Source: Ecdyonurus torrentis
Lineage: Eukaryota > Arthropoda > Insecta > Ephemeroptera > Heptageniidae
Reading direction: 5' to 3'
Length of the DNA stretch: 64,000 nucleotides
Assembly (NCBI GenBank): GCA_949318235.1
Contig: OX439137.1
Coordinates: 24,240,653 to 24,304,652 of the forward strand
Position 1 is the first letter of the stretch. Every line of letters begins with the position of its first letter. The notes below the pieces were generated by a model. It worked only from the letters and a program-made list of their open reading frames with translations, was not told the DNA's origin and made no database searches. A program made the position numbers and the translations under genes. This document shows, piece after piece, positions 1-12,900 of the stretch.

Positions 1-1286
1 TGTGACGTCACGTGAATCGAAATATCTTAAAATTCAATCGATAACTTTTTTTTAAAATTTTACGGTGGTTAAAAAAAGAGATGATCTACAAGCTCCAGAT
101 ATGAAAACATTGAAGTGTCCATTGAAATCTAGAGATAATTAGGGTTACAATTTGCATATGATTAGCATTGTGTTCTTGTTTTTTCAATTAAAAAAAATTC
201 GAATCGATAACTTTTTTTAAAACTTTCTGATATTATAGATATTGTCATGCTCTATCGACTACTTTTGGTTTTAGATTTACTTATCCATCTTGTTTTCAAG
301 AAAATTGAGCATCAGTTTGCCCATTTGAATAACATTGATTTTGAATTTTGCGGCAAAATAAAAAGGGTTAAAAATTAATTGCGAGAAATGTATGGGCAGT
401 ACAACGAAATTGTATTTGAACTTCTATTTTGTAAAACGGATATATATTCAAAAATAATTTTTAAAAAATTTTACCATCAAATTTTTGAAAAAAGGGGGCG
501 TTTGAGGTTAACCGTTAAAGAGGCTGGTTTATACATTATATTTATACCCTATGAAAATGCATTACCCCACTTGAAGCAGAGCAGGAAGAAAAAGTAACCT
601 GAAGCTCTAATATGGGGGTGAAAAGAAATGAACGTGATTGGTATTCTCATAGAATAGGTTCTCTTATTCCTGCCAGGGATTGTTTGAAGCCCTATCATGG
701 CCGCTCAAGGTCACAAACCTTCCAAGTACCATGACCACACTTTTCCTTCCCCAATGCCTCTCTAGCTATGATACGTCTACGACTTACAATATAAATTTTA
801 AATTTATACTTCTTGCAGTTGTAAGAGAATAAAAAGTTTAATGCTTTTATAGTTTTAGTATAATTTGATTGATTTGGTCTCCAACACCTTGTGATAAAGA
901 TGTTTAACTACAATGATTCTACTCAGGGGGAGATACAGGCTCTTGCCGCTTGAAGAAAATTGCAGGCGGCAAATTGCAATGTTGCCTGATGCTTAGGGCT
1001 GTCAAAATTGTCAATCTGACAGCATTTTTCCCTCCCCTCGTGCACCCTGAGCTACCCTATAGTCAATCAACCCGCACATGCCGCCTGCTGTCCACCAATA
1101 GAGCTGCCAGAATGGATTTTAATTTTTTTTTTTACTACCCCTACAGTTCCCGCAATTCTGCCGCCTGTGATAAAAATTGAAGAATGCGCCGCTACCAACT
1201 TTCTCTTCACTGCTGCTTATAGCGGGAGTATAGTAATGCTCTAGCCTTATTATATAGATCAGTGATTCTACTACATATATATTTAC
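1..1286. other. Left-edge non-coding sequence
   Basis: I see no supportable gene here. Two direct copies of an ATCGATAACTTTTTTT-type sequence lie near 38-64 and 201-227, suggesting an old repeat. The stretches about 640-790 and 930-1200 are less AT-rich than their surroundings and may be remnants of mobile DNA or distal exons of the minus-strand gene whose exon lies at 1287-1415, but no reading frame with clean splice sites could be joined to that exon. Confidence 0.5.
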
Positions 1287-1415
1287 CTCTAATGCTAATA
1301 AATGCAAGGATTCTTGAGTAGGAAGAAGCTTGCAATGAGGTTTCTTTCTTGACAAATACTTGGAAGGTATGTGGACGTTGCTCTCTGAATTGTCACCAAA
1401 ACGACCAAATGAGAC
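1287..1415 (-). CDS. Orphan internal exon with FHA-like sequence
   Basis: This is a 43-codon open exon in phase 0 at both ends, with a strong acceptor (TTTTTGTTTCAG) and donor (GAG|GTAAAT). Its translation begins VSFGRFGDN and contains SNVHIPSKYLSRKKPHCKLL. The order Gly-Arg, then a short acidic/Asn stretch, then Ile-Pro, then Ser-Arg...His-Cys resembles the start of a forkhead-associated (FHA) phosphothreonine-binding domain (GR ... SRxHC). The usual downstream Asn-Gly element is not in this exon and would have to lie further left. Gene identity is unknown. Nibrin-, Ki-67- or TIFA-like proteins carry such domains, but nothing here decides between them. The exon call is fairly secure; the domain call is tentative. 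Confidence 0.5.
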
Positions 1416-1807
1416 CTGAAACAAAAACATTAACAACATTTTTTTTTTTAATTTAGTTGACAATTATTGGTATATTATACTACAGATAATAATAGTGTTC
1501 ATAAGCACTATTTTCTGTGAATATGAAACTATGAAGTTTAGTTTAGACCAAAGCAGCTGTCAATTGGTTCCTCAGCAATAAACGTGTGACAACTATTGCT
1601 GGCTCCCAATTGGCTTAGCTCAAAAGTTAGACCAATCCTAACTCTAGCGGTCCTTGCAGTAAAAAAGACCAACTGATGGCTTAGTTTGCCTTTAGAGATT
1701 AATTCTGCAAAGCTAACATAAATGGCTGACATAAATTACAACAATTTGCTACTATTTTTACTCATTTGAAGATCTGGAAAATTAAGAAAAAATAAACAAA
1801 CTACTAC

Positions 1808-2103
1808 GAGCCCAACAATGCTATCACAGCGCTAGTAGACAAACCTTTGTATGTACCTCTCTCAATTTAACATGCTTTCTTATGAGGGAATGAAGCAGCA
1901 ATAACTCTAGCTGAAATTTTTTTTCAAACTGAAATTGTTACTGTAGCTAAAAGCTTGTATTCTGCTGACTTTCAAGCGACTTGATTGCTCCAAGAAGAAA
2001 AATTCCAACTCGAGATATAGCTGCTTCATTCCCCCATAAGAAAGCATGTTAAATTTAGAAAGGATCATAAAAGAGTAAGCACATTGATAGTATTGTTGGG
2101 CTC
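1808..2103. mobile_element. Foldback MITE
   Basis: The outer ends GAGCCCAACAATRCTATCA (1808 onward, and inverted up to 2103) match as inverted repeats. A second inner pair, TTTAACATGCTTTCTTATG.GGGAATGAAGCAGC, matches at about 1866-1900 and 2024-2056. Together they form an imperfect palindrome of about 296 bp with no coding capacity. Confidence 0.75.
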
Positions 2104-2224
2104 TGAGTTTCTTTATTTTCTCACCCATTTTCAAGACTTATAAATGAATATCGTATGTATCAACATTTACTGAAGATACAGTATTAATACTGTAAATTCA
2201 AATCTGGATGAAATATTAATTTAC

Positions 2225-2266
2225 CACATATTTGAACACTCTTTCTACATTAAGTAGAGGAGATGC
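2225..2266 (-). CDS. Possible 14-codon exon upstream of the FHA-like exon
   Basis: On the minus strand a CACATACAG acceptor and a GTG|GTAAAT donor bound 42 nt that read ASPLLNVERVFKYV in phase 0. The phase fits the following exon at 1287-1415, and FHA domains usually have a hydrophobic strand just before the Gly-Arg pair. It is short, so chance splice signals are a real alternative. Confidence 0.25.
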
Positions 2267-3971
2267 CTGTATGTGGATGAAACACTTATTTTTCAGCAAA
2301 AGAATAGATGGGAAGGATAAATACATACACACTATAATCCCTTTTGAGGTAAGCTAACAACACAGATGTTTTTAGCCTTACCTAGTGATAGACCGTAGTG
2401 ACAGATACCTTTCTTTTGCTCTCTTTCCTTATGTATTTTTATTGAATAATTTAAAATTTAGTTCAGCAACACTAGTTATTTTTTAAAGTGTACTGTGTAG
2501 CCCTTGGATATGTGTGAACCCACCTCCCCCTTTTTAATGTATAGTTATACATTATTATCAATATTTATTTTTTTAAATCCACCATTTTTAATTCAATAAA
2601 TACTGTTGTGATAGTGGGAAATACCACGAACACAATTTAGATTAAGCTGAATGTTTACGTAGGTAGTTGGATCATTGTGCAGAAATCAGGTAAATAAGAG
2701 AGTATGAAATGATAATAGCCATTCATGTTCTGGATTTATAACTTGTTAATTACACATAACAGATAATCACATATATTGTAGTTAGAATCGTGCAACGAGT
2801 AACGAACCAATGGACCAACTTCTCTTGGACAGCGGCTCCCCAGGATATCTTAATCTACTCTGTGTGGTGGGGTTTATTTACAACTCCACCAACACAGCTT
2901 GCAAGCAGCTCAACTATTCTTTCTACTTGCAACTTATCTTGTAACCACATCCCACTTCCACCACATGTTTACAATAATCGTCTCGGATGTAGCAATGCAT
3001 AACATCCTGCAGTCTCAATTACACTATGTGTCCATGGTTCATATCTCCTAGTACGAGACCTAACAATACTAAAGGCAGCCCACAACACGTGTTATTGTCA
3101 TATCAAACTATCTGTGCCTGCCTCATCACTCAAAGGTTAAATTTAATGTAAATTATTCACAATTTGATTTTATAGTCTCCTGTCCATCTAAATTTTAAAA
3201 AATTGTACAAAATACATTTTGAAAAAAAATTTAAAAAAATAAAAATAACCCTGTGATAAATGATAATTATGACCCCAGCAACAAACACCAAATTAATATC
3301 TATGAAGAGAGTTTGCACATTGTCCTTGGCATTGTATGACCTTTGACCTAGATGAACATCAACACTCGAGTCTATTCATAAACAAATTTGCGTAGGAAGA
3401 TATAGTGATTAAAGTTTATGAAGGTTAACAAAATAGAGCGTTGAGTTGCATTTCTTGAATGAGCATCGACTGAGCATTTCAAAATTTTTAAGTGTTTTAG
3501 CAACAATAAAATATATTTATTTGCATATGAAACCAAAATGGGTTTTTCTTATATTTATATATATTAAAATCTATAGGCCCTAAGTACAGTATAACAGATT
3601 TTGTTAACAATTTAATTTTATTCATTTTATTATTTAATTTATTTTAATTTTATGAGGAAATGAATGTGTAATTGTTATAACTTCCACCATGTTTCATTCA
3701 CAAATTATATACTATATTACATGTATATCAACAATTAATTATTGGATCACCTGCCTATAATTCATAAAGTTTTCAAAATATGACCTTCATACGTTCCGTA
3801 CATAAAAAAAGTAAATAGGTTTATATTCCAATGTTTATTAATATGTTAGTTTATTTTTAAATTCGATATTAAAACAGTTTACTTTTCAACATAATAAAAA
3901 TTATTCTTGAATAACTAATAAAACCATTAAAAAATATAATACAGTAAGCTATTATATTATAAAGCAATTAT
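2267..3971. other. Unannotated AT-rich spacer
   Basis: No exon, RNA gene or clear repeat was recognised. A short stretch near 2790-3060 is richer in C (CTCCACCAACACAG, CCCACTTCCACCAC) but carries no convincing reading frame. Confidence 0.4.
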
Positions 3972-4306
3972 TTAAGGGAGTAGGGTACCGACCTTGTATC
4001 TCAAAAACTATATAGAAGTGTTTTAGGTCTAAATTTAGTGTAATTGTGTACCTAAGGGTCATACCTAGCTGTGATAAAAATTTCATGATGTTTGACCGTC
4101 CCGAAATAGAGAAAAAAATTATTGAAATTAACCTTACGGGCTTAAAATTTCAAAAAATCATATAAAATTAATTTGCCAGGTGACCCCCCAAAATTTTTAT
4201 ATATTTGAAATTGTCTTAAGCTGAAGTATCATTGTGCAAATTTTCAGATTTTTTTGACAAGAAAAGTTTGAGTCTAATGGCCGACGACGGTCCTCTACTC
4301 CCTTAA
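3972..4306 (+). mobile_element. TTAA-flanked MITE, copy 1
   Basis: A 327 bp element starts GGGAGTAGGGTACCGAC and ends with the imperfect inverse CGGTCCTCTACTCCC, bounded on both sides by TTAA. The same sequence recurs at 9421-9759 and, inverted, at 27011-27350. TTAA target duplication is typical of piggyBac-type and some Kolobok-type elements. There is no transposase, so it is non-autonomous. Confidence 0.85.
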
Positions 4307-4689
4307 CAACATTTAAGTTTGCACATATCTTGCATCACAATTTTGTTGTGAAAGGAAGCAAATAATTAAAATTAGACAGACCGCAGTGCAATTAATTACT
4401 GTAAAAAAATAAATTATAATGACGATTTTTTTTTTACATAACAAAATAATAGAATAATTATACCATTAAATAAATAAATATTATATTTTTTAAACCATTT
4501 TTGCAACAACTGCTTACCATAATTATGTTTCATGCCCAACTAAGATTAGTAAAAATTTAACATCCTTGATGCACAGAATGAAGTAAAATAAATGCCAGCA
4601 TTTTGTACAATAATTGAATTTTATATTCACGTTCAGATAATATTATATACGGTATTAGATCGTACAAAGATCACAGGGAAGTGCCGTTT

Positions 4690-4722
4690 TTGTACCCTGA
4701 AAGGGGTGTATAGCGTTATGAA
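4690..4722 (+). mobile_element. LINE 3'-end fragment
   Basis: The string TACCCTGAAAGGGGTGTAT followed by AGCGTTATGA closely matches the 3' end of the LINE fragment at 58395-58860 (TACCCCGAAAGGGATTTAT then AGCGTCATGA). It is a short decayed copy. Confidence 0.5.
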
Positions 4723-5114
4723 GGGATTTCATACATTCATTTATATGACAAAATCAAAATATGTGAAAACATCTTCATATCATAAATATAACCTATTTAT
4801 AAATAGCCCAATATATTTGGTTGCATATACTCGTTATCAATCTCCATTAATAAATTTAAAATTTGCACGTTATTAATTTTATTACATAATATTATAGTAT
4901 TGCGAATTACATAATATAAATCAACTTAATTTTTTTATAACTTTGGTTTTCGTTAAGCAGGGTCACTTGAGCTAAATGTTCTAAAATTATTTACTACCTA
5001 ACTAAAGCATATAGAAAGATAAAACAAAAACTTAACGTAAACGATGATGCAAAAATCGAGCTTTGCTTTAGTTTTTGTTCCACATTACGAGGAGCTTTAG
5101 GGAGAAAATATATA

Positions 5115-5308
5115 CAGTAAAAACTTTGTTATGAAGTTTGATTTTACGAAATTTCTCGCTATTATGAAGTCATTTTTTTTTTTTTAGGTCCCAGCCATTG
5201 AGTTACATAGGCGTTTCAATGTTAATTAACTCGATTATATGAAATTTGATTTTTTGAAGTGGCCATTTTTTGGGTCCCTTGCGACTTCATAAAATTGATT
5301 TTTTACTG
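5115..5308. mobile_element. Tc1/mariner-like MITE
   Basis: Terminal inverted repeats CAGTAAAAA...TTATGAAGT and ACTTCATAA...TTTTTACTG enclose about 194 bp. A TA precedes the left end; the right TA is changed to TG. CAGT termini and a TA target are typical of Tc1/mariner derivatives. Confidence 0.65.
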
Positions 5309-5639
5309 TGCGTGTGTATATAATTATTATATTTTTTAAATTTGGCTGAAGTCTTAAACTGGTTTGCTACAGTAGTATTATAAGCTATAAAATTTAAAAT
5401 AACCACACTGATTGTCTAGTGTGCTCAACTACGTACGTACTCTTGTAAACCATACAACATCCTTGAATTTAAATGTTACTGGCATAAAAAATAAAAAGTG
5501 TATGAGATGGATTTTTTTTTTTTTTTTTTTATGAATGCATGTTTTTTTGGCTTGTATTTTCTCACTTTGCCATACATACAGAAATTTTGATATAAAAATG
5601 TCACACAAAAAAATATAAACAGGACATGGTGAAACTTGT

Positions 5640-6891
5640 TCCACGGAAATAGAATTTTTATCTTATTTTATTGCAATAATGGAACTGCTCTAATACCCCC
5701 CCCCCCCCCCAAAGAAGTTAAATATAATGCCAGATTTCTGCATGTTCAATGTGCACTTTTGCTGAAAAAAAAATCTTTTGTAAAAAACAAAAAAACAAAA
5801 AAAAAAAAAAACGAAAGGATGAAAGAGTTTAAACTTTTTTTTTTGTATTTAATATCGCATAGTATGTATACATATTTATAACCCATATTATTATACTATA
5901 CTTATTACGCAAACTTTCACTTATTTCATCACAAATTAAAAGCATTGCTGGCTACACATTTGTTCAGTTGTCAACGTTTTAAAATTTCAGTTTAATTGCC
6001 CACAGTAGAAAAAAATATAAACTTGACCCGATTTATAGTTCACATGACAAACAGATTTCAGTAACAAACAAAAAATTGTATAATACATACATACATAATA
6101 CCGGTATGAATATAATATACAAAAAGGGGGACAGTTTGTGAGTTTGTCCGTTATGAACATGAAATTCCAATTTATCCAGGTGCAAACAGGTAAAAAAAAA
6201 AACGGCGGTTATAGGTTTACTTTCCCCCATCCCCCATAAGAGGCTTCTCTCCTGCTTCTCTCTTCTCCCCATCGCAAGTTCCCGCGCATTTTACAACTTA
6301 TCATGCAACAGCATCTTTTACACAAAACTCGTAAATACATATAAATTTCATGACCTTCAAAATCAAAATGAATATTAATTTAAATATAAAAATCCTTATA
6401 ATTAAAAGTGAAGGATTCTTTACATCAAATATTTTAGAAACTTGACATTCCACACATACTTACACTGGCCAAAATCGACCTAGAAAATTATTTTCTTTAC
6501 AACCACCTCTTAACTCACCTCTCCATTTATTACGACTTCTCGAGTATTAATAGGAGTTTTACTTATATCTATATGCTTCAATCGAAGCACCCAAGGCGAA
6601 GCCATGGTAATATAAAACCTAATCAAATATTATTTCAAATAAGTGAATATTTTCTAACAAAAAAATATATATACGGAGAAATCGCTCCACGCTGCCTACT
6701 TCATCGCTGTTTCTGGAGCCAATGAATTCCCCTCTTTTTGCTTCGTTTTTCAATGCTTTTTATTTTTTTCCCCTCCATCCCCACTCTTGTTTCAAAGAAA
6801 GTTTTTAGTTTTAAATCTTTTAAAGCTGCGCACAAGTACTTTTGACATTTCAATTTATTTTCTGCGCATTTAAATTTTGCTTTAAATTAAT
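5640..6891. other. AT-rich spacer with homopolymers
   Basis: It contains a C run near 5696-5710 and A runs near 5790-5812. A C/T-rich patch at 6220-6290 and another at 6680-6790 may be part of the promoter region that precedes the RBIS gene. I found no gene. Confidence 0.35.
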
Positions 6892-7063
6892 TAGTTGTTT
6901 GGGTTAGTAGGAGGCGGGACCGCGGGAAATTAAAAATAATCTGAAAACCAGCTGTAGAGCTTGAGCTGTCTGTAGAGCGCATGTGAAATTGATTCTATTT
7001 ATAACATTTTGTCAATAATTAGTGTTCTGTAGTTATCTGAAATACTTGAATACATTAAACAAG
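6892..7063 (+). promoter_or_regulatory. Putative RBIS promoter and 5' UTR exon
   Basis: A GC-richer island (GGAGGCGGGACCGCGGGAAATT near 6910) is followed by a stretch ending AAACAAG|GTAAAT at 7063/7064, a good donor. The coding exon downstream begins after an acceptor at 8057, so an upstream untranslated exon is required. This is the best candidate within 1.2 kb. It resembles E2F-type GGCGGGAA promoter elements, but that is inference. Confidence 0.4.
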
Positions 7064-7876
7064 GTAAATATTATTATATAATTTGATTAAAAATTTGATA
7101 AACTCTTAAATACTTAAATTGATGGGCAATATAAACAATGTTTTTGTTTTGAAATTCTCTACATTAATTGTAACATACATAAACATAACAACATAACCGC
7201 ATGTAAAAATTCAATAAATAAATGAAGAATTTCTTTTTGCACATATATACAGGTATGAATATTGTATTATAGTAGTTAAACTATATTTTATTAAATTTTA
7301 TTAAGTTATTATGAAGAAGATCATAAAATGCATTTTTACAAAAGAAACAAATATGTTTACACACACGTTTCAAAAAAAAAAAAAATAATAATAATAATAA
7401 TAATGCATTTATAGAAAGCAACTCGCTGTGATCTTGTATATTACACAGAATATGGAATGTATGTGTACATAATTTCTTATTAATGTATTACAGTACATAC
7501 ATAGTACATACCATCATTCACATATGCATCTATTGAAAATCTAACAATTTGAATACATAAAAATACTTACACTTTAATACTGGTATTTGTAAAATGTAAT
7601 GATTCTAAAACCTAATTAATCTTAAATATATATGTAATACACCGTGATATTTACTAGAGAAAAAGTAGGGTGCGCTGCGACAAGAAAGAAGAAAAAAATA
7701 ATTTGACATTGGACCATTTACAGTTCTATTTTCGCTAATATATAAAATTAAGAGAGAAAAAAAAAATCGTGCAGCTGCGAAGTGAAGGCAGATCTTGAAC
7801 AGTGTGCTATATTTGCTAGATTCAGAGTTTACAGTAACTTTGTCTATTTATAAAATATATTATTTATGGTAATTTG

Positions 7877-7977
<101 letters not shown>

Positions 7978-8057
7978 AGTATATGAAAGATTCTAGCGCT
8001 GTCCTGAACATATTTGCATCTAAATCTAATATTTAAAATTGTTTCTTGTTTTTATAG

Positions 8058-8264
8058 ATCTCGAGTCGTCAATAAATAAGAGAAACCATGGGCAAAAACA
8101 AGAATAAGAACAAAAACAAGGGCCAGAAACCAAAGCAACAACATGGCAGTGGGGGTGGAAATAAGCCAAAATCAAATCCAGGAAAAGCAGTTTTTAAAGT
8201 GGCAGGAGCTCGCAGTCTAAAAGCTAAAAATAAAACACAGAAACTTAAACTCAATCTAAAAAAA
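8058..8264 (+). CDS. RBIS: RBIS exon 2 (first coding exon, includes 30 nt 5' UTR)
   Basis: The acceptor TTGTTTTTATAG precedes the exon, and the donor AAAAAA|GTAAGTG ends it after Lys59. Reading through the donor gives only Val-Ser-Glu-stop, so the intron must be removed for a full protein. Translation starts at 8088. Confidence 0.85.
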
Positions 8265-8513
8265 GTAAGTGAATAACTTTTATTATTTTATATGTCAATA
8301 GTGTTTTAATATACCCTCGATCTGGTACTATAATATTGTTTCTTATTTATTTACTGTATTTATTTATATATTTTGTTGCATATATAACTTTGTGTTTGTG
8401 TGCATATTATTGCTATATTTTTCTGATAAAATTATGGCTTATATGGCTAAAAATTCATACTTCATAAATAATACTTATTATCTCCGTATATACAAGGTTT
8501 TATAAACCTTGCC

Positions 8514-8585
<72 letters not shown>

Positions 8586-9773
8586 TATATTTAAATTATT
8601 TCTTTTGTCCTATACACACACAATACATAAAAATATGCATCGATCAGTCAAATTTATTGCTTAAAAAAGCAATTAGTCAACACAAATTAATTACATAATT
8701 CAAAAATAAACAAAGACAATTTACTTTAAATGGACTACTTGTCTGAGTCGTTAATCAACTCCTCGACTGAATAATACTGTTTATTTAATGAAAATATTTT
8801 TAAACAGAATTTGATCTGGTACCTTTTTGATGGATGGCAGATTATTATAAATGTTTAGAGAACCACAGAAAGGACCCCTATTGTATTGTACATTTCTGTT
8901 CTTTTATAAACACTTCGAATTTTTGTCTTGTATTCCTCGTATTATGTGATGAATTTCATGACTTTAAAAAATTCCAAATTATTTTTAACTTTCCATTATA
9001 TATACCCATCATCATGTAAGTTATATCACGGACAAAGGTAGATATTTATTTATTATTATTTATACACGTACATTTTATTTTAATTATATATTATATCTAT
9101 AGATATAAATTGTATTGTTATTTGCTTCAAAAATAGTCATCATCATTTCGATGGCAAAAATATATAAAGAGAAAGAAAAAAAAAGGTGATTTTAATGCAT
9201 GTTCTTGTAAAGGCGGCATTGTTCTGAATTGATTTAAGTGCTATCATACTATAAGTATACTTATACTATGTTGCTATTTACTAATTTTTGGACGCCTTAT
9301 GTATTTTTCATCAATATTTTTGAAAATTGCAAAATGACGTTATGTTCGCAGTAACTTTTGTCTTTTGCGTGTACGTTCTTGCAAAAGTTACCATATATCA
9401 CGATTTTTAAAAATGAATAAAGGAAATAGGGTACCGACTTTATACCTAAAAAATTAGAGCGTGTTTTGGATCTAAATTTGGTGTGTCCTTGTGTAGCTAA
9501 GGGTCATACCTAGTCGTGATAAAAATTTCAAGATGTTTGACCGTCCCGAAAAAAAGAAAAAAATTATTGAAATTAACATTGGGCCTAATGGGCTTAAAAT
9601 TGCAAAAAAATCATATAAAATTAATTTGCAAGGCGACCCCTCAAAATTGTCATATATTTGAAATTGTCTCAAGCTGAAGTATCATTGTGCAAAATTTCAG
9701 ATTTTTTTGACGGTAAAAGTTTGAGTCTAATGGCCGACGTCGGTCCCCTACTCCCTTAAAAATACTTCATGAA

Positions 9774-9810
<37 letters not shown>

Positions 9811-9895
9811 GGATGCAGTGCAGGATTCACTCTTTAAGCATAATGCAATAAAAATATGTTTAAAAATAATAATAATAACTAAAACTGCACATATG

Positions 9896-9929
<34 letters not shown>

Positions 9930-12900
9930 TATCGGAGCTTTGTTCCTATAAAGTTGTCATGCTGTGAACTCTATTTTAATTATTATGTCTAGAATAGTTT
10001 TAGTTTTTGTAATATTTCATTTGATAAAAATCATGAGTGTCTAATGTGTAATATACACACAAAAGTACTCTAATAATTAATTAATTATTTTCATCGTTCG
10101 TATACTTTTATATAATGAAGGGTACAAGAAAATTAAAAATATTTCCATATTTTTATGTTATGTAAAAAAAAAAAAAATAGTTTCACACAATTCGCACATA
10201 AACACAGGGTTTCGGAAGATTCGGGTTGTAGAAAGGAAGTTGAGAAACTCAGTACCTCACTGAGAAAGCAAAATTAGTATTGAATAAATAAACATAAAAA
10301 ATTCAATAATTTATATAACAGTACCGTATTTTATACTATAAAAAGCACTATCAATTTTTTATAGCATGAAAGTTTTACTTCTATAAGTAATTGAAATAAT
10401 TTTTATGTGCTTATAACTTATAACATTCAAGCTTTTTAAGTTCTGTTTTGACGTGTTGTTAATTCTCAACAATAAATTATAGTTTTGCATATTGTCTGTA
10501 TAAATTACAATACAATTCTTTTGTGCTCGTAAGGAAAAACATAAAAATCCAATTTCTATTAGCTTTATCNNNNNNNNNNNNNNNNNNNNNNNNNNNNNNN
10601 NNNNNNNNNNNNNNNNNNNNNNNNNNNNNNNNNNNNNNNNNNNNNNNNNNNNNNNNNNNNNNNNNNNNNNNNNNNNNNNNNNNNNNNNNNNNNNNNNNNN
10701 NNNNNNNNNNNNNNNNNNNNNNNNNNNNNNNNNNNNNNNNNNNNNNNNNNNNNNNNNNNNNNNNNNNNNTTCTATTAGCTTTATCATTGTAACACATAGA
10801 AAAATATAACAGAGTAATCGTGCTCTTAAGTATCATAAAAAAATATAAAAATACACATTATCATTAGCAATTAAAATACTTATGTTTTACACGTGTTAAA
10901 AGTAACACGTGTTTAATAAATACAGGGATATACAACTTTGAATTAAATTTATTATCATGAAATTATCTTAAGAAAATCATTGTCTTTATACATATACTAA
11001 ATTAAATTAAAGAAATAAATCGTTTTAAAAATCATGTATTGAATGGTAAAAATAAAATATAAAAAGTATCGGATGTTATTAAGAAAACAATAAGGGTGGA
11101 AAATATTAATGCTCTTAATTATATACGCACTTACTGTAAAGGAGTGATTTCTAGCTCAACGACGCGTACCTGACTGACTTCAAAAAACTAACGTATTTAG
11201 TTTCAAAAATACATTTTCTACTATAGTAAAGTTAAAATGCAATACATGGTGGGGATCGAATTCCTCTCCTGTTTCTTTTAAAACGTCTTATATTTATGAT
11301 TGTCATAAAATAGCTAAGAAAAACTTCGCTCTTTAAGATTTTGTATATACCTATGGGATTTGGTGACAACAGGTTTAGTAAATAAATTGTGAGTCCTTGG
11401 AGAACCATTAAGAAAATATTTAAATTGTTAAAAGATGTGCTGTATGATGATATGCTTCTGAATACTAATTTTTTAGTCATTTTTTATTAAAAGTATGTTT
11501 AAGAGTATTTTATTTCTCTTTCATTGTGATTCCAATCTGTTCAAAGAATTTCTAAATAAAAAAATAATAATAATAACAAAAAAACTATAATAAAAGTGGC
11601 ATTGTCAGTAAAACCTTATCGTTTTAAAGCACACCCGTAAAACAAATTTTAAATTAATTTTCTTTGTTCTTAATGAGGTTTTTATCATTTTTTTTTTTAA
11701 ATAATAATAAGAAATAGGAAAATCCTCCGCAAGTCTAATAAAGTATAGGAAATTAAGACACTGTTTTCCAGCGTGCAACTGATTAACCGGGTACATGTAC
11801 ACACGACCCTCAGTGACAAGCAACTTTATATAGTTTATAAAAATTATATACTACTGAAGCTCTTTTGATATATGTAATGGCAGAAGGACGGGGAGGAGGA
11901 AGCAACAAAAATGCTTGAGTTAAATTTTTTAAGTAACGTGCCAAAGTTTCAAGTACACGCACATATACTGTACTTTTAGTAAAAGTCTTCCGAGAGGGTG
12001 ATAATTTATTATACTGTTATAGAGATAATTGTCTTGAAAGCGTATACTTTTATTGTTAGCTTATTCATTTTTACTATAATGTTAAGTGCCAGTATAAGAT
12101 GATAATTGAAAAAAAAAAAAAAAAATCGTTTTTCGTCGCTCTGATTATGTATGAAAGAAAAAATGCCTAAGTTATATTAAAACAATACACGTTGTTTCAT
12201 CCCCTCTAGATTGCAATAAATTTTGATAGTTTATTTTTAATTATATAGATGATATTTTTTGTGACGTAAATGTGTGAGTCCTTTCCTGGTCCTCTCTTAC
12301 TCACACAGAAAAAAAAAAAAAAGTGCATAACTTTAGTTACGAATCCTAACTAATTGAGATAAACACTTATGATGATTTATTATAAAATAATGCATTGCAT
12401 TTTAGCAAGGTATTAAAAATAGCTTTTTTAAGGCTGTTTTCAGTTATTTTCGGCTATTTTAATTAAGTTGTTGCTCTCTCTTTCTCTCTCATTCATTATC
12501 TATTGTTATGCAATAATCATTACAATAATTGATGTCCACTAAAATGTGAAATTAGCTTTAAAATATAGTAAAATACTCTTTTATGGCCTGTTATTGCTAA
12601 CCGCGTTAACAATATTTTTATAATCTTCATTATAATTTTGATCGCATTAAATACATCATATATAGGTCTTTCATGTATATATATATAGAGATTGCATATA
12701 ATTTAAATTATTATCGAAAATATTGCTCTGTGTGAACAGGACTTATAACACAATAATTATTATTATAGTATATAAAAGTAAAATCTTTGAAATAGATTGC
12801 TTACATAAACAAAATATACGCTACAAGATGAATAAGAGAAGAAAAAATAATGCGACATGTTCTAATAACATTTTAACGTAACTCCATGAGTAACCTTTTC

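Noticed and set aside
1538..1732. Minus-strand ORF with a BRCT-like look (FFTARTARVRIG...QLGASNSCHTFIA)
   Set aside because: The resemblance is weak, no matching splice sites were found, and the segment contains a short inverted repeat (CAATTGG..CAGCAATA pair) that suggests repeat DNA.
6033..6272. 79-codon minus-strand ORF near the RBIS promoter region
   Set aside because: Low-complexity and A/T-run content, no recognisable domain, no convincing splice link to the FHA-like exon.
10359..10836. Several ORFs spanning the N gap
   Set aside because: They exist only because Ns are read as open codons.
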